DNA of 64,000 nucleotides, taken from contig JAZNBG010000012.1 in the NCBI GenBank assembly GCA_045586925.1, positions 168,501 through 232,500 of the forward strand, in the 5' to 3' direction. The position numbers were made by a program, and so were the translations under genes. The first letter of the stretch is position 1; each line of letters opens with the position of its first letter. Source of the stretch: SIG440 sp045586925. Lineage in GTDB: Bacteria; Bacillota; Clostridia; Monoglobales; Monoglobaceae. Below are positions 62,432 to 64,000 of this stretch, piece by piece. Below the pieces are notes generated by a model that did no database searches, was not told the DNA's origin, and saw only the letters and a program-made list of their open reading frames with translations.

Positions 62432-63289
62432 ATGTACGGATATTTAAAATATAAAAACGGTAATAAAGTTGATAAAGTATCAAGGATGTATAAGTGCTAT
62501 TATTGCAGCCTTTGCCATGCACTCAAAAAAAATTATGGGCTACTGGCCACATCGCTATTGAGTTATGATTTAGTATTTGCTGCTATCAGTTTGTCATCCA
62601 AAGAGATTTTTACAGATAACAAGCCTTTATGTTGTTTGTACAAAAGAAAAAAGAAAATAGATGCAGATTATAGCTCAGACTATTGGAGGGGGTTATCTAC
62701 CTCTTGCGTTGCATTGGCCTATTCTAAACTATTAGACAACTATTTAGACAAGCCGACTGCTCTCTCTAAATTTCTCTTTTACTTTACGAAATTTTTATCA
62801 CGGAAAGCAATAAAAAATAATCCAAGCGTTTTTTCTTTTCTTGACAAAGCCATGAGGGAGCTTAAAGCAGCAGAAGACAACAATCAGGGCTTTGAAGTTC
62901 AAAGTGAATTATCAGGAAAAATGATTTCATCCGCACTATGCGATTATAGTGATGTAAAATTTGATGATTCTAACAAAAACTTTTTAGATGCAATCTCAAG
63001 ATGGCTTTGTTTTGTTGATGCAATAGATGATTATGAAAAGGATCGAAAAAAGAAATCATATAACCCTCTTTTCGCACTGTGGAATAACACAGAAGATTTT
63101 TACAAATATAGCTTGAAAGAGTTAATTGCTTGCAAATATACAGAAATTGCTGAATTTTATTTTAAGATTGTTGAACAAATGAATTATGCTCTTAAAGAGA
63201 TGAATTTAAATGAAAATGAAAGAATATTTCTTGATGAAATGATACATAGAGTAATGCCTCAAAAAGTCGGACATATTTTTTCGAAGTAA
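62432..63289 (+). CDS. DUF5685 family protein
   Basis: 285 aa. The start MYGYLKYKNGNKVDKVSRMY and the following CYYCSLCHALKKNYG with LLSYDLVF match DUF5685, an all-helical family of unknown function common in Clostridia. The CxxC pair may bind metal. A DAIDDYEKDRKKKSYNPL segment near 195 resembles an Asp-rich metal site of helical prenyl enzymes, an unproven likeness. GGAG 7 bases upstream sets the start. It lies directly downstream of the candidate invertible promoter and 17 bases before the first Cys-rich gene. Confidence 0.8.
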   Translation: MYGYLKYKNGNKVDKVSRMYKCYYCSLCHALKKNYGLLATSLLSYDLVFAAISLSSKEIFTDNKPLCCLYKRKKKIDADYSSDYWRGLSTSCVALAYSKLLDNYLDKPTALSKFLFYFTKFLSRKAIKNNPSVFSFLDKAMRELKAAEDNNQGFEVQSELSGKMISSALCDYSDVKFDDSNKNFLDAISRWLCFVDAIDDYEKDRKKKSYNPLFALWNNTEDFYKYSLKELIACKYTEIAEFYFKIVEQMNYALKEMNLNENERIFLDEMIHRVMPQKVGHIFSK

Positions 63290-63306
63290 TATACTAGGAG
63301 GAAAAT

Positions 63307-63618
63307 ATGCCTGTTTCAAATACTATGTTAAATGAATATTATGGACAAACAAAAGGAGCTAATGTGTTACTCAGTTCTGATGATTTTTGGCTGGGTGCAT
63401 GGTTAGGAAGTAGATTTGGCGGAAGTGGCAGTTCTGATGATGGTTGTGATGGCTGTCCGAGTTGCTTGTGCCTTATAATAGGCTGTATAGGCTGCTTGGC
63501 ATGCTTCGGCGGAAAATTCGGTGTATTCCTTGGCGGACTTTGGGATTTACTTTGTGGTTTGTGCAGTTGTAATTGCGATACGTTTGAAGAAGGTTGCTGC
63601 ACAATTTGTTGCATATAA
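63307..63618 (+). CDS. Cysteine-rich small protein, copy 1
   Basis: 103 aa with 15 cysteines, all after residue 46. The N-terminal 40 residues (EYYGQTKGANVLLSSDDFWL, then GAWLGSRFG) are nearly the same as in copy 2; the rest is a Cys/Gly-rich hydrophobic core ending CCTICCI. This shape (conserved leader, divergent Cys-rich core) is typical of secreted peptides or precursor peptides, though no known modification enzyme is adjacent. AGGAGG lies 6 bases before the ATG. Confidence 0.85.
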   Translation: MPVSNTMLNEYYGQTKGANVLLSSDDFWLGAWLGSRFGGSGSSDDGCDGCPSCLCLIIGCIGCLACFGGKFGVFLGGLWDLLCGLCSCNCDTFEEGCCTICCI

Positions 63619-63637
63619 ATTATGATTAGGAGGATTT

Positions 63638-63991
63638 ATGACAAATTCAAGCACTATTTTAAGTGAATATTATGGGCAGACAAGGGACTCTAATATACTA
63701 CTTAGCTCGGATGACTTTTGGGTTGGAGCGTGGATTGGAAGCATGTTTGGCAGAGGCGGCGAAGATACCGATGGCAATTGTTGTAGTTGTTTTGGTTGCA
63801 TCATTGCAATAATTGGTGTTATTGCTTGCTTTACAGGAAAACTTGGTATATGGCTTTGCGGATTAAAGGATATGTTTTGTGGTACTTGCAGTTTCTGCAC
63901 AAGTTGTTGTTCCATTGGTCCTGGATGGGATGCAGGTTCCGCAGGTTGCGATCAAGCATGTGATGGTCTGTCAGCAATTTGTTGTATATAA
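63638..63991 (+). CDS. Cysteine-rich small protein, copy 2
   Basis: 117 aa, also with 15 cysteines, ending AICCI. Its first 40 residues match copy 1 position by position (EYYGQTRDSNILLSSDDFWV, then GAWIGSMFG); the core differs but keeps paired cysteines and a hydrophobic stretch CIIAIIGVIACFTGKLGIWL. It begins 19 bases after copy 1 with AGGAGG. The bases after its stop repeat those after copy 1, so a third copy may follow beyond the window. Confidence 0.85.
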   Translation: MTNSSTILSEYYGQTRDSNILLSSDDFWVGAWIGSMFGRGGEDTDGNCCSCFGCIIAIIGVIACFTGKLGIWLCGLKDMFCGTCSFCTSCCSIGPGWDAGSAGCDQACDGLSAICCI

Positions 63992-64000
63992 ATTATGAGT

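Noticed and set aside
63339..63614. Minus-strand Gln/Pro-rich ORF opposite the first Cys-rich gene
   Set aside because: It mirrors the Cys/Gly codons of the real gene; the same shadow appears opposite copy 2.

Overview
The window looks like the chromosome of an anaerobic, spore-forming member of the Clostridia (Firmicutes). The base composition is AT-leaning, Shine-Dalgarno sites are strong AGGAGG types, and there are many consensus TTGACA-17-TATAAT promoters. Lineage markers are a BofA-like sporulation gene, RicT/YaaT, a fused IspH-ribosomal-S1 protein, single-chain glycyl-tRNA synthetase and the CdaA/CdaR c-di-AMP pair. Family calls rest on motifs read by eye; no database search was possible.

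Layout. (a) 1-6.27 kb is accessory DNA: two exported or unknown proteins, then a compact mobile module. The module holds an XRE-like regulator, a DUF961-like protein, a CRESS-type HUH/superfamily-3-helicase Rep, an FtsK/TcpA-type coupling ATPase and small ORFs, and it abuts a five-gene tRNA cluster (6.27-6.75 kb). (b) 6.9-14.5 kb holds a stand-alone trpB behind a Trp-rich leader peptide, a ZIP transporter/DNA glycosylase/TrmO cluster with a long hairpin-rich leader, a GH13 glucosidase divergent from an AraC regulator, a tRNA-Lys and an EamA transporter. (c) 14.8-21.4 kb is a complete atpIBEFHAGDC operon whose c-subunit has a sodium-type, two-carboxylate motif and whose epsilon subunit is short. 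(d) 21.6-57.9 kb is core genome: yhaO-yhaN, a radical SAM protein, DUF2156, bofA, UPF0182, smc-ftsY, holB-ricT, glyS, comEC, murD, ispH-S1, plsC, cmk, ychF, cdaA-cdaR, proS, copA(+copZ), putP and htpG. (e) 58.0-64.0 kb is a second accessory region, visibly richer in A+T. It holds a tRNA-Leu and a tRNA-Leu-like relic, a minus-strand LRAT/UbiA/polytopic-membrane operon, a tyrosine recombinase next to a 206-bp segment bounded by inverted palindromic repeats, a DUF5685 gene and two tandem paralogous cysteine-rich proteins.

Most unusual observations: a geminivirus/circovirus-like nonanucleotide (TAGTATTAC) in the loop of a 14-bp hairpin just upstream of the bacterial CRESS-like Rep; a candidate invertible promoter switch driving DUF5685 and cysteine-rich peptide genes; a 278-bp structured element with 19-bp perfect terminal repeats and a promoter abutting it; a candidate Trp attenuator before trpB; a copZ-sized domain inside copA with its own ribosome binding site; and a tRNA-Leu-like gene whose 3' end has been replaced by a terminator.

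How the genes fit together: sodium coupling is suggested by the c-ring motif together with a PutP symporter. Smc, FtsY, HolB, GlyRS, ProRS, Cmk and IspH-S1 form housekeeping clusters. The two accessory regions each lie beside tRNA genes and carry DNA-transfer or site-specific recombination functions.
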